This document shows, piece by piece, positions 1 to 9,306 of a stretch of DNA of 64,000 bases. The notes under the pieces are model-generated. The model worked only from the letters and a program-made list of their open reading frames with translations, was not told where the DNA came from and did not search any database. This DNA is from Portulaca oleracea (taxonomy: Eukaryota; Streptophyta; Magnoliopsida; Caryophyllales; Portulacaceae), in NCBI GenBank assembly GCA_029582165.1, contig CM055876.1, positions 22,099,001-22,163,000 of the forward strand. The letters run 5' to 3'. A program made the translations under genes and the position numbers. Every line of letters starts with the position of its first letter. Position 1 is the stretch's first letter.

Positions 1-120
1 ATGTTTCATGTGATAAGGAGATCAAGCCATCATTATGCTTTGAGATGAAGTACTTGATTCGTTCATCAAAATCAAGTCACTTGGAGGAAGCAAGTCCTTT
101 GACTAAAGGAAGTTTTCTAA

Positions 121-906
121 CGAGGAGATACATGTTTGATTCAAGAGTACTTAGTCTTGAATATATCAAGGAGTTGTATGAAGATGATGATGATTTTAAA
201 GAAGTATACAAGGTATGTGAGTAGCATCCTCAACAATCCTTTTATATTGATCATGGATTTCTTTTCAAAGGGAATCAAGTGTGTATTCCAAGGAGTGGAA
301 TTCGTGAAATCTTGATCATGGAAGTACATGGAAGTTCTTTTGATCATTTGGGTCTACTCAATACATATTTCAAGATGAAGGAGTATTATTTCTGGCCTAG
401 CATGATCGTTGATATCGAGTATAAGCTGCAATATTGTGACATTTGCAATCCTTCTATACCATATGGAGATGAAAGCTTGAATTTTATGGTTGAAGTGCCA
501 AGGATTCAAGGAAGTCAAGATGATATTAAGATCGTTGAAGGACATCCTTCAAAGATGGAACACCATATTACTATTGTCTTCATCATGAGTTACAAGCTTG
601 TGAATCTATACTTTGAAGTTGAGAAGTTATATGAGATTTCTACAATCTCCATGAATAAACGAGATTCGAAGCACCATGATATCATTGGCTTATTCATGAG
701 AAGACTTGGAAGAAAGTGGAAGTTCAAGTCAAGCATCAAAGGAATCTATGATGATTTCAAGGCATTCAAGAAGAGAAGTTGTAAACTCATAAGAAGGAAC
801 AAGAGAAGTGATGTCAATAACACATATGAGAAGACATCTTATAAAGAAGGAAGGAAAACAAGGAAGAAGAAGTTTTGTCTAAGTTTGAGGACAATCTTTT
901 TCAACC
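121..906 (+). pseudogene. Degenerate integrase remnant of E0
   Basis: From about 121 the translation follows the integrase of the complete elements: the RRY...LDS linker, then the zinc-binding region with H...H and CDIC near 330-450, then the catalytic core, which blurs after about 450. An in-frame stop (TAG) lies near 222; from 279 the frame is open to 953, reading into the LTR. Two catalytic positions are lost: the first core Asp (SLDF in the relatives) reads SLNF, and SDRDSK reads NKRDSK. The last part (IKGIYDDFKAFKK) matches the tail of the array integrase remnant. It cannot encode an active integrase. Family assignment is secure; exact edges are approximate. Confidence 0.75.
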
Positions 907-915
907 GGGGGAGAA
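907..915 (+). other. Polypurine tract of E0
   Basis: Purine run GGGGGAGAA directly before the LTR start TGATGTATAT. It is the expected plus-strand primer site and fixes the LTR boundary. Confidence 0.75.
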
Positions 916-1950
916 TGATGTATATTTGCCTAGCTATATACATCAAGGCCTAGTTAAAGGACCTCTATCCAGCTAGAAGCTACAAATGTCGCCTTGGGTA
1001 TCAACAACTACAAGGGTTTATTAGCTTAAGGAAGAAAGCATGAAGGACCTTGATGGTATTCTAGCTTACATGGAGTTACTCTCACATTTGGAGGACATCA
1101 ATGAGCATAAATAACTCTCAAGTCCTTATTGAGAAGTCATCTCTCACGGCAGCAAAGGACTCCATCAAGTACAGTTCGATATTTTGCTCTATAACTCTAG
1201 ATCCATACATCTATTGAAGAAATCTTCAAAAGACAGATTGGAGCTCTTTCAATAAGCTTTCCAATGGTTTTTGAATCAATGAAAACGGACAAGTATTGAA
1301 GGAGTTATAGTAATTTCTTTCTAGAGTTGTATTTTAGAGTTTATGATGTCATAAATAGGATATATGATGTAATAGTTCATTCTTGGTTTCTTGAACCCTA
1401 GGTACACGTCCAAGGGGTCCTAAGAGTAGTATAAATAGACCCCCTAGGATGCCATTGTATTTATTCATTACATCTTATATCAAATACAAAGTAAACACAT
1501 TGTGTTTTCTCTCTAGCTTGTGTGCTAGAATTTGTTCTCTTGAGGGAGAGTCTTTTGAATCTCTTCTTCTATTCTAAGATTGGTTATCTTAGATGGTGAT
1601 AGGAAGAGTTGGAGGATTCTAGGAGTGGTGAATCTGTATCTCCTTAGAAGATCCTAAGTCGTTTATCATTCGATCAAACGATTCATTCTTGTTGTAAGTT
1701 TCAATCTATTCTTTTGAATCTTTTGATTTCCATTGCATTTTCATTCCATTCTTTTCCATACCAACCAGAATACATCTCCACTTATTCGTTCATCCATCCA
1801 TTCATCCATCATCCATTATTCATTCATTTATACTCCATTTCCATCTTTATTCATTCATTCTTGTGATCAAGAATCAATCTATCCAACCCCGAGTTTAAAG
1901 ATCCTTATAATGTTGTGTAATGTGATCATCCTTGAGCCCATTATACATCA
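916..1950 (+). repeat. 3' LTR of E0 (1035 bp)
   Basis: Begins TGATGTATATTTG after a polypurine tract and ends CCCATTATACATCA. A TATA-like box lies at 1430-1437. An ATTC/ATCC-rich simple-sequence stretch lies at about 1770-1865, as in the array LTRs. Confidence 0.85.
1430..1437 (+). promoter_or_regulatory. TATA box in E0 LTR
   Basis: TATAAATA followed by GACCCCC, the same context as in the LTRs of the other elements in the window. Inferred RNA polymerase II core promoter. Confidence 0.5.
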
Positions 1951-2560
1951 CTGCCTTTAGAGCCAAGCTATAGGTTGCGCGTTTTGTTGCCCGACCTCGA
2001 CCCGGGGCGGACGATGGGTTGTTGGGGCCTTTGGGTCCTGGCGAACCTTAACGCTTGTGGTACGGTGGTAGTCTCATTGGCCGTGGGATTAATGTGGAGG
2101 GATGATGCCTCCCTTGTGTGGGATAACTGTCGCAAGTGCGGTGACTGGTGGCGCCTGACCGGACGAGGCTAGGAACTAGTAGGTGGGAAGATCGAGGAGC
2201 GAGGCCCCGGATGTCTCTTGGCTTAGAAGAGGGTTGGAATCGTATTGATCCGTAAATCCCTTTTGCCGAGGGCCTTTCGGAGGGTTGGAACTGTATGGAT
2301 CCGTAAATCCCTATTGCTTGTGACTTGGTCGAGTACACCGAATGGGCCGCAGCCATGGGGTCGGGCTCCTGTGCGAACCGGTTGGCCTTGTGCCATCTTA
2401 GAAGTAGCACTGCCAAACGCGTGACATGCATTTCGCTCAAGGTGGTGGAGGCCCAAAGCGTTCGGATTTGCCGATGGGGATATCGCGGTGCCTGGGGAAA
2501 GGAGTTGAGCCACAAGAATCTATCCCACCACAATTCGATGTCCAACCTGTACAAAAACAG
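1951..2560. other. GC-richer non-coding host DNA, unidentified
   Basis: Composition changes abruptly at the E0 LTR edge to GC-richer DNA unlike the retroelements. I see no convincing gene: the longest frame (168 codons, minus strand, 2048-2554) has no recognisable domain. The last 50 bp or so resembles the end of the 187-bp repeat that follows, so this may be a very diverged part of that array or part of another repeat. Confidence 0.5.
2229..2312. repeat. Short tandem duplication, offset 51 bp
   Basis: Two copies of a block of about 32 bp that starts GAGGGTTGGAA and ends ATCCGTAAATCCC, at 2229-2260 and 2280-2312, differing at a few positions. Confidence 0.7.
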
Positions 2561-2747
2561 CCTCGAGGTGCAGCCAGTGCTCGGGAGGCGAGTGAATGAA
2601 CAGCTTGTGGGATATTCGGTTTTTTGCTGCTCGGGATCTCAATGCCCGTGTGCTTGCGGCCCTTTAGCCTAGCCACAAACACATCCTCCGCTCCTCTCAA
2701 ACCCTTTTGACGCCATGAAACATACCTTATGCCCAACAAAAGTAAGC
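2561..2747 (+). repeat. ~187-bp satellite-like monomer 1
   Basis: Starts CCTCGAGGTGCAG and contains GTGCTCGGGAGG and CAGCTTGTGGGATATTCGG followed by TTTTTTGCTGCTCGGG. The same start and motif order recur 187 bp later at 2748. Non-coding. The size is in the usual range of plant centromeric satellites; that identity is inference. Confidence 0.7.
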
Positions 2748-2854
2748 CTTGAGGCACAGTCGGTGCTCGGGGTGAGGGCAAACGAGTAGCTTGTGGGATA
2801 ATATTCGGTTCGTGCTGCTCGAGAGCTCAATCGTCGTGCGTTGGTTAGGCTCAA
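2748..2854 (+). repeat. ~187-bp monomer 2, left part (interrupted by E1)
   Basis: Starts CCTTGAGGCACAGTCGG, aligned with monomer 1, and stops at the E1 LTR. The last five bases, CTCAA, are the E1 target-site duplication. These 107 bp plus the 80 bp at 9086-9165 give exactly 187 bp. Confidence 0.7.
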
Positions 2855-3701
2855 TGATGCATATCATACTTCAATGCATCAAGAGGAAGCTCTTAAAGAC
2901 CTCACAAACCTTCTACAACTCATTTCAAGTGGTTTCTCACATGACATCACGGGTATCTCCTACACTAAGAGATTTTTGAGCTCCTTATCTCAAGAGTCTT
3001 GAAGTTCTCATTCAGCCATATGACAGAGCTATTCTTTATGTACATTTTGGCTTTTGAATCTTTAGTATTGGAGTTGTATTTTAGGAGATATTGTATTTTC
3101 TTTAAAGTGATGTAATATGTGAGTGGGATGATGTAAGCCCTTAACGGGCCTTTTCTTGGTGGTAGGTGACGCCTAAAGGGGGAGGATTTCTTATAAATAG
3201 ACCCCCTTAGGTCCTTTGTAAAATCATCTCATTCATATTGAAAATAAACACAAATCTCTCTAAAGTTGCTATGCTTTAGTTTTCTCTCTAGTTTTGGCTA
3301 GAATTCGAAATCCCTTTGGGTTTTCGTGTGGAATCTTCTCTTCTAATCCAAGATTGAGCATTCTTGGGTGGTGTAAAGGAGGAGTAGGAGCTCTTGAAGA
3401 TTGTGGTGTGGCTGTAGCAATTGGAGAGGCTTCGTTGCTCATTCTATCAAGTTCTTTTTCACGTCTCTCGTTTGGTTCTTTTGAATTGGTACGTTTTTAG
3501 CTTAGTCTTTTGAATTCTCTTGATTGTCATGCATGTCTAATCATTAGAACTCTCGTTTGAGCCCTCCATAATTCGTTCCTTTCATTCACATTCCATTCGA
3601 TCCATTCGTTTTTGAGGTTTCAACAAATCACAAGTTCTATCTTGTGAACGATCCGTTTTCATTTCGTGTATAATGGATTAGTTTTGGTTCATTATGCATC
3701 A
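2855..3701 (+). repeat. 5' LTR of E1 (847 bp)
   Basis: TGATGCATATCATAC at the left and ATTATGCATCA at the right. Its first part also carries, silently here, the codons that form the polyprotein tail in the 3' copy. Confidence 0.95.
3192..3199 (+). promoter_or_regulatory. TATA box, E1 5' LTR
   Basis: TATAAATA before GACCCCCTTAGG. Conserved in all LTRs here; inferred start region for the genomic RNA. Confidence 0.55.
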
Positions 3702-3705
3702 AAAG

Positions 3706-3717
3706 TGGTATCAGAGC
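3706..3717 (+). other. Primer-binding site of E1 (tRNA-iMet)
   Basis: TGGTATCAGAGC, complementary to the 3' end of plant initiator tRNA-Met, 4 nt after the LTR. Confidence 0.9.
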
Positions 3718-3791
3718 TTAGTTTGTTGATACCCCTCGTGCTCTTGCATGTTTTTACACCTTGTTTTCGTCCCATTTGTCACGCCACCCTA

Positions 3792-3809
3792 GAGTTCTTC
3801 CAAGAACTC
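3792..3809 (+). promoter_or_regulatory. Leader palindrome and 11-bp repeats of E1
   Basis: GAGTTCTTCCAAGAACTC has 8-nt self-complementary arms around CC. It is followed to about 3855 by repeats close to ATCAAGAATTC. The block lies between PBS and gag, where retroviruses hold dimerisation and packaging signals. Function is inference. Confidence 0.45.
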
Positions 3810-3949
3810 ATAAAGAACCCATCAAGAATTCATCAAGAATTCATAAAGAACCCCAAGCTCCACAAAGAACCCTAAAACCAAACACAAACCTACCCAAATC
3901 CGTCCCTTACCTACGTGAGTTCTAATATTTGACATCAAGATTGAATCAA

Positions 3950-4504
3950 ATGGAAGAGTCTCAATCTAGTTCACCTAAGAATGTCGACGCTATGAGGATG
4001 CAAATTGAGATGTTGCAAAAACAATTAAAGACCTATATGGATTTGAATCGTGCTTTACAAAAGGAGTCTTTAAATGTTGATCAAGATGCTTCATATGGCA
4101 CGCCTAGTCCATTCTCAAGAAGAGGTGAACGTTTTGATTTTAGAGTTGAAATACCCGAATTTGATGGTAGTTTAGATCCGGAGGTATTTCTTGATTGGAT
4201 TCAAACAGTTGAACGTGTGTTTGATTTGAAAGAAGTTAATGATGAGCTAAAAGTGAAGTATGTAGCATTGAAGTTGAGGAAGCACGCTTCTATTTGGTTG
4301 ACTAACTTGCAAAAGAAACGCCAAGCAAAGGGGAAGGATAAGATTCGTTCATGGGAGAAGATGAAGTGCAAATTACAAAGCAAATTCCTACCCCAAAGTT
4401 ACGTCCAAGACAACTATGTCAAACTTCAAAAGCTTGTTCAAGGATCCAAATCGGTGGAAGAGTATACCAAAGAGTTTGAACATCTCCTTTGGTATGTTTT
4501 CTAA
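3950..4504 (+). pseudogene. gag: E1 gag, N-terminal part
   Basis: Starts at ATG 3950 (MEESQSSSPKN). A short coiled-coil-like stretch (MRMQIEMLQKQLKTYMDLN) leads into the retrotransposon gag domain (FRVEIPEFDG, WIQTVERVFDL, LKLRKHASIW, KSVEEYTKEFEHLLW). Relative to E2 and E4, about 37 bp is missing after the LLW codons near 4492. The gap lies between copies of TTGG and shifts the frame, ending the protein at 4504. Gag would form the virus-like particle. Confidence 0.85.
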
Positions 4505-5370
4505 TTGGTTTGAATGATTGGATACGTAATGTTGTTGAGTTACATTCTTATCAATCGTTGGATGAATTAAGTACTTTGGCCTTGAAAGTACAAAGGCAAA
4601 GGAAAGAAAGGGGGAAAGATACCATGAGAACGTACCCTACACAAGCCAAACCTTATACCACACGCCCACCTACCCAAACACAATACAAAACTCCACAAAA
4701 TCAGCCCCCATCCTCCCAAAAACCCTACGGAAAAACCTCACAAAATCAGCCACAAAACCCCCCCTCTAAACCCCACGTCCAAGAATCAAGGACATTACCT
4801 CCAAGAAGATGTTTTAGGTGGCAAGGGTTGGGTCATATTGCATCCGAATGTCCTAACAAACGTGTAGTCTCTCTTGTTGAATATCAAAGTGCTTTATATG
4901 TTGAACCAAGTTGCCATGAAAGTGAGTATGAAGAAGAGCAACTTGAGGAGGATGACGTTTGTGAAGAAGAAAATGTAGAAGAAGCGGATGATGGAGAATT
5001 ACTTGTGTTGAAAAGGGCATTAAGCGTGGTTTCTACACCAAACGAATTGGAGCAACGTGAAACTATCTTCCATACTAGATGTACGGTTCAAGGGAAGGTA
5101 TGTTCACTCATTATTGATGGAGGTAGTTGTACTAATGCGGCTTCTACTATAATGGTTGAAAAATTGAAGTTGGAAGTAAGTTCTCATCCCTCTCCTTACA
5201 ACATACAATGGTTGAGTCATGGGAAGGGTATAAAGATTGATAAACGTGTGCTTATATCTTTATCCATTGGAAAGAGTTATAAAGATCAAATATGGTGTGA
5301 TGTAGTACCTATGGATGCTTGTCATATTTTGCTTGGGAGACCTTGGCTTTTTGATAGGTACGCCACATGA
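4489..5370 (+). pseudogene. E1 gag C-terminus, zinc knuckle and protease
   Basis: Resumes in the shifted frame: LIGLNDWIRNVVELHSYQ, a Pro/Gln-rich linker, then a CCHC knuckle at about 4810-4850. The second Cys has become Trp (CFRW), which should abolish zinc binding. An acidic linker precedes the aspartic protease region with IIDGGSC near 5110, then [18 protein letters not shown] 2-nt loss near 5358 (CGCCACATG, where the relatives have CGTCACACATG) shifts the frame and ends it. Confidence 0.85.
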
Positions 5371-6346
5371 TGGGAGAATGAACACTTATTCCTTCACCAT
5401 CAACAAGAAGAAGATCACATTGGCCCCATTGCCACCTTCTTCTATTATTCGGCCACCCCAACAAAAGGAGCAAGAAAAGGAGTCCAATATTGTTTCCTTG
5501 CTAAAAGCGGATCAACATGAGTTTTATGAGCAAAAGGAGTTGATTTTGGCGAATTTGCAAGAGGAACAAGCTTCCCCAACTATTGAACACCCACGGCTTG
5601 CCCCCTTGATGAGGAGATTTGGTCATTTGTTTCCAAAAGACATGCCCCACGGCTTGCCACCAAGGAGGGACATCGAGCATAAGATTGATCTAATTCCGGG
5701 AGCTACATTACCCAACAAACAAGCATACCGAATGAACCCCAAAGAGTTTCAAGAAGTTCAAAAGCAAGTTGATGAGCTACTCCAAAAGGGTTTAATTCGT
5801 CCAAGTATGAGCCCATGCGCCGTTCCGGTGTTACTAGTTCCAAAGAAAGATGGTACTCAACGTATGTGCATGGATTGTAGGTCCATCAACAAAATCACCA
5901 TCAAATATCGTTTTCCCATTCCACGTTTGGAGGATCTTCTTGATGAACTTTATGGAAGTATTGTGTTTTCAAAGATCGATTTGAAGAGTGGATATCATCA
6001 AATTCGCATATGTGAAGGAGATGAATGGAAAACGGCTTTCAAAACCAAAGAAGGCTTATATGAATGGTTAGTGATGCCTTTCGGTCTAACAAATGCTCCT
6101 TCTACTTTCATGAGGTTAATGAATCATGTATTGAAACCTTTGATTGAAAAGTGTGTTGTTGTATACTTTGATGACATACTTGTATATAGTAGAAGTGAGA
6201 ATGATCATGTAAAGCATATAGAGCTAGTTTTGTATATCTTGGAGAAAGAAAAGCTCTACGCCAACTTGGAGAAGTGCTCTTTCTTCTCACCCAAGGTTGT
6301 CTTCCTTGGATATGTGCTCTCCAAAGATGGAATCCACGTCGACTAA
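5315..6346 (+). pseudogene. E1 protease-RT linker and reverse transcriptase
   Basis: Real homology starts near 5362. It covers the linker ([10 protein letters not shown]) and the RT domain: [46 protein letters not shown], and the catalytic YFDD at 6164-6175. A CAA to TAA change at 6344-6346 stops the frame after GIHVD; the same frame continues downstream. Apart from that stop, the RT core motifs are present. Confidence 0.9.
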
Positions 6347-6916
6347 GAAAAGATCAAAGCTATCCAAGAATGGCCAACACCAACGAGTATACATGAGGTA
6401 CGATCATTTCATGGTTTAGCTTCTTTCTATAAAAGATTTATCAAGAATTTCTTTACTATTATGGCTCCTATGACCGAATTGTTGAAGCAAAAGGAGTATT
6501 CTTGGAGTAAAAGCGCTCAATTGGCGTTTGAGAGCATCAAAGAAAAGTTGTGTAACGCACCTCTTCTAGTCTTGCCATGTTTTGACAAAGTATTTGAAGT
6601 AGAAGTGGATGCTAGTGGAGTTGGCATTGGTGCTGTCCTTACACAAGAGGGAAGGCCAATTGCTTATTTTAGTGAGAAGTTGAACGAGGCAAAGAGGAAG
6701 TATAGTACATATGATAAAGAGTTCTATGCCATTATAAGAGCTCTTGAGCATTGGAGGCATTATTTGCTAAGTGGAGAGTTCAATCTTCATAGTGATCATG
6801 AAGCTCTCAAATTCATCCAAGGCCAACATAAGCTTAACCCACGCCATGCCAAATGGGTCGAATTTATGCAAGCCTTTCAATTCGTGATCAAACACAAAGC
6901 CGGGCACTTGAAATAA
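6347..6916 (+). pseudogene. E1 RT thumb and RNase H
   Basis: In frame after the [23 protein letters not shown], then RNase H with FEVEVDASGVGIGAVL, EFYAIIRALEHWRHYL and HSDHEALKF. A 1-nt insertion (TTGAAATAAGG) creates a stop at 6914-6916, just before the linker to integrase. Confidence 0.85.
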
Positions 6917-8381
6917 GGGTGCCGATGCTCTTTCAAGAAGGTACTTACTTACATATATTCTTGACTCTAATGTTGCTGGATTTGAGCATATTAAAGATTT
7001 GTATCAAGATGATCAAGATTTCAAAGAAGTGTATGTTTTGGCGAAGAAACATCCGCATGAAATGTTTCATATTGAAGATGGTTTCCTATTCAAAGGGAAT
7101 CAATTATGTATACCAAAGACTTCCTTGCGTGAATTGTTGATTCAAGAGGTCCATGGAGGTGCTTTGGCGGGTCATTTTCGTATAGAGAAGACTTATTTGA
7201 TGTTGAGAGATTATTACTTTTGGCCAAGTATGGTGAAAGATGTTGAGCATATTGTGAAGAGATGTGGTACGTGCAATCTTGCCAAGTCACATGTGTTACC
7301 TCAACGCTTATATACACCTCTACCTATCCCATATCATCCTTGGGAAGATGTGAGTTTAGACTTCGTTGTGGGTTTACCTCGAACTCAAAGAGGTAAAGAT
7401 TCTATTATGGTGGTTGTAGATCGATTTTCAAAGATGGCACATTTTGTACCTTGCAACACTACATATGATGCTACGAGAGTTGCTACTTTATACTTTGATG
7501 AGATTGTTAAGTTGCATGGTATACCCAAGACTATGGTGAGTGATAGAGACTCCAAGTTTCTAAGTCACTTTTGGGTTACTCTTTGGAAGAAGATGGGAAC
7601 AAAGCTCAAATTTAGCACGGCATGTCATCCCCAAACGGATGGACAAACTGAAGTTGTCAACCGTACATTGGGAGCCTTATTACGAGCTTTGGTGAGTAAG
7701 GATAAGAAAAGTTGGGATACTTTGCTAAGTCATGCTGAATTTGCTTATAATAGGAGTCCAAATCGAGCTACAAAGTTATCTCCATTTGAAGTTGTGTATG
7801 GTAAGAACCCTCTCAAGCCCATGGATTTATCTCCTATATCTACATCAACTAAATTCAGTTTTGAAGCTAATAAGAGAGTGGAGGAGATTAAGAAGTTACA
7901 TGAGGAAGTTCGTAAAAAGATCATGAGGTATACTCAAAGGGTTGAAGAGAAGGTCAATCAAAAGAGGAAGAAGGTTATTTTCAAAACTGGAGACATGGTA
8001 TGGATTCACCTCAAGAAAGAAAGGTTTCCAAATAGAAGAGAAGGGAAATTGAAACCAAGAAGTGATGGTCCTTATGAGGTTATTGAGAAGATCGGAGACA
8101 ATGCTTACAAGTTGAAGTTAGATGATGGTTATGAGGGAAGTTGTACTTTCAATGTAAGTGATCTCAAACCTTATTATCAAGAAGGAGAAGAGATTCCAAG
8201 TTTGAGGGCAAACTTTTCTCAAGATGGGGTGAATGATGCATATCATACTTCAATGCATCAAGAGGAAGCTCTTAAAGACCTCACAAACCTTCTACAACTC
8301 ATTTCAAGTGGTTTCTCACATGACATCACGGGTATCTCCTATACTAAGAGATTTTTGAGCTCCTTATCTCAAGAGTCTTGA
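6917..8381 (+). pseudogene. E1 integrase, ending inside the 3' LTR
   Basis: From 6999 the frame is open for 460 codons. It holds the HHCC zinc-binding region (ending KRCGTCN), the core with [13 protein letters not shown] and GQTEVVNRTLG (D, D and E), a Lys-rich helix, and a GPY/F-like module (KPRSDGPYEVIEKIGDNAYKL). There is no chromodomain. The last ~49 codons (from NDAYHTSMHQEE) lie inside the 3' LTR, as in CRM elements where the tail carries the CR motif. The domain itself looks undamaged, but it is cut off from gag by the upstream breaks. Confidence 0.9.
8220..8233 (+). other. Polypurine tract of E1
   Basis: CAAGATGGGGTGAA just before the 3' LTR. It also encodes part of the polyprotein. 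Confidence 0.6.
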
Positions 8382-9080
8382 AGTTCTCATTCATCCATAT
8401 GATAGAGCAATTTTTTATGTACATTTTGGCTTTTGAATCTTTAGTATTGGAGTTGTATTTTAGGAGATATTGTATTTTCTTTAAAGTGATGTAATATGTG
8501 AGTGGGATGATGTAAGCCCTTAAGGGGCCTTTTCTTGGTGGGAGGTGACGCCTAAAGGGGGAGGATTTCTTATAAATAGACCCCCTTAGGTCCTTTGTAA
8601 AATCATCTCATTCATATTGAAAATAAACACAAATCTCTCTAAAGTTGCTATGCTTTAGTTTTCTCTCTAGTTTTGGCTAGAATTCGAAATCCCTTTGGGT
8701 TTTCGTGTGGAATCTTCTCTTCTAATCCAAGATTGAGCATTCTTGGGTGGTGTAAATGAGGAGTAGGAGCTCTTGAAGATTGTGGTGTGGCTGTAGCAAT
8801 TGGAGAGGCTTCGTTGCTCATTCTATCAAGTTCTTTTTCACGTCTCTCGTTTGGTTCTTTTGAATTGGTACGTTTTTGGCTTAGTCTTTTGAATTCTCTT
8901 GATTGTCATGCATGTCTAATCATTAGAACTCTCGTTTGAGCCCTCCATAATTCGTTCCTTTCATTCACATTCCATTCGATCTATTCGTTTTTGAGGTTTC
9001 AACAAATCACAAGTTCTATCTTGTGAACGATCCGTTTTCATTTCGTGTATAATGGATTAGTTTTGATTCATTATGCATCA
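8234..9080 (+). repeat. 3' LTR of E1 (847 bp)
   Basis: Same ends and length as the 5' copy. TATA-like box at 8571-8578. The polyprotein stop codon lies at 8379-8381, 148 bp into the LTR. Confidence 0.95.
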
Positions 9081-9085
9081 CTCAA

Positions 9086-9165
9086 TCCAGCCATTAAACA
9101 CATGTTACCTTATGCCAGAACCTATTCGACAAATCAGAACCCAGCTTCCACCCCACAGACAACAT
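9086..9165 (+). repeat. ~187-bp monomer 2, right part
   Basis: Host DNA after the E1 right TSD (9081-9085). Contains ACCTTATGCC, shared with the end of monomer 1. Completes monomer 2 to 187 bp. Confidence 0.65.
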
Positions 9166-9306
9166 CCTTGAGTCTTTATCGGTGCTCGGGGGCGAGTGAA
9201 CGAGCAGCTTGTGGGATTATCGGATTTTTGCTGCTTTTGATCTCGATCCTTGTGTGTTCACCACTATCAAGCCCAACCTCAAACACAACACATCATCCAC
9301 CCAACC
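9166..9306 (+). repeat. ~187-bp monomer 3, left part (interrupted by E2)
   Basis: Starts CCTTGAGTCTTTATCGGTGC and contains CGAGCAGCTTGTGGGATTATC and TTTTTGCTGC, the monomer core. Ends with CAACC, the E2 target-site duplication. Confidence 0.7.

Larger units (their letters stand above)
1..1950 (+). mobile_element. E0: 3' part of a decayed CRM-like LTR retrotransposon
   Basis: Integrase remnant, polypurine tract and one LTR, cut on the left by the window edge. The LTR (916-1950) resembles the LTR of the tandem array at 39940-64000: same start (TGATGTATATTTG), same end (CCCATTATACATCA) and similar length (1035 versus about 1030). The internal part retains more integrase than the array units do. 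It is a relative of the array family, not a member. The sequence after the LTR begins CTGCC; the matching TSD would lie outside the window. Confidence 0.85.
2855..9080 (+). mobile_element. E1: full-length CRM-type LTR retrotransposon, TSD CTCAA
   Basis: 6226 bp with two 847-bp LTRs, flanked by a perfect 5-bp duplication CTCAA (2850-2854 and 9081-9085). Order: LTR, tRNA-Met PBS, leader, gag, CCHC, protease, RT, RNase H, integrase, LTR. By eye the LTRs differ at about ten positions, so the insertion is fairly recent. Coding is broken by two small deletions, a 1-nt insertion and a nonsense codon. Confidence 0.95.

Noticed and set aside
2048..2554. 168-codon minus-strand ORF and other ORFs in 1975-2981
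   Set aside because: GC-rich non-coding repeat DNA; no domain, no conserved start, overlapping frames on both strands, and the repeat monomers run through it.
3294..3500. ORF of 68-106 codons (MARIRNPFGFSCGIF...) repeated in every E1/E2/E4 LTR
   Set aside because: It lies downstream of the TATA box within the LTR and varies in length between copies through indels; no domain, and repetition only reflects the LTR.
3706..3717. tRNA gene at the GGTATCAGAGC sites
   Set aside because: Only the 12-nt primer-binding complement is present; no cloverleaf around it.
7999..8233. Chromodomain at the integrase C-terminus
   Set aside because: After the GPY/F-like module only DLKPYYQEGEE and the LTR-encoded tail follow; no chromodomain aromatic-cage pattern seen.
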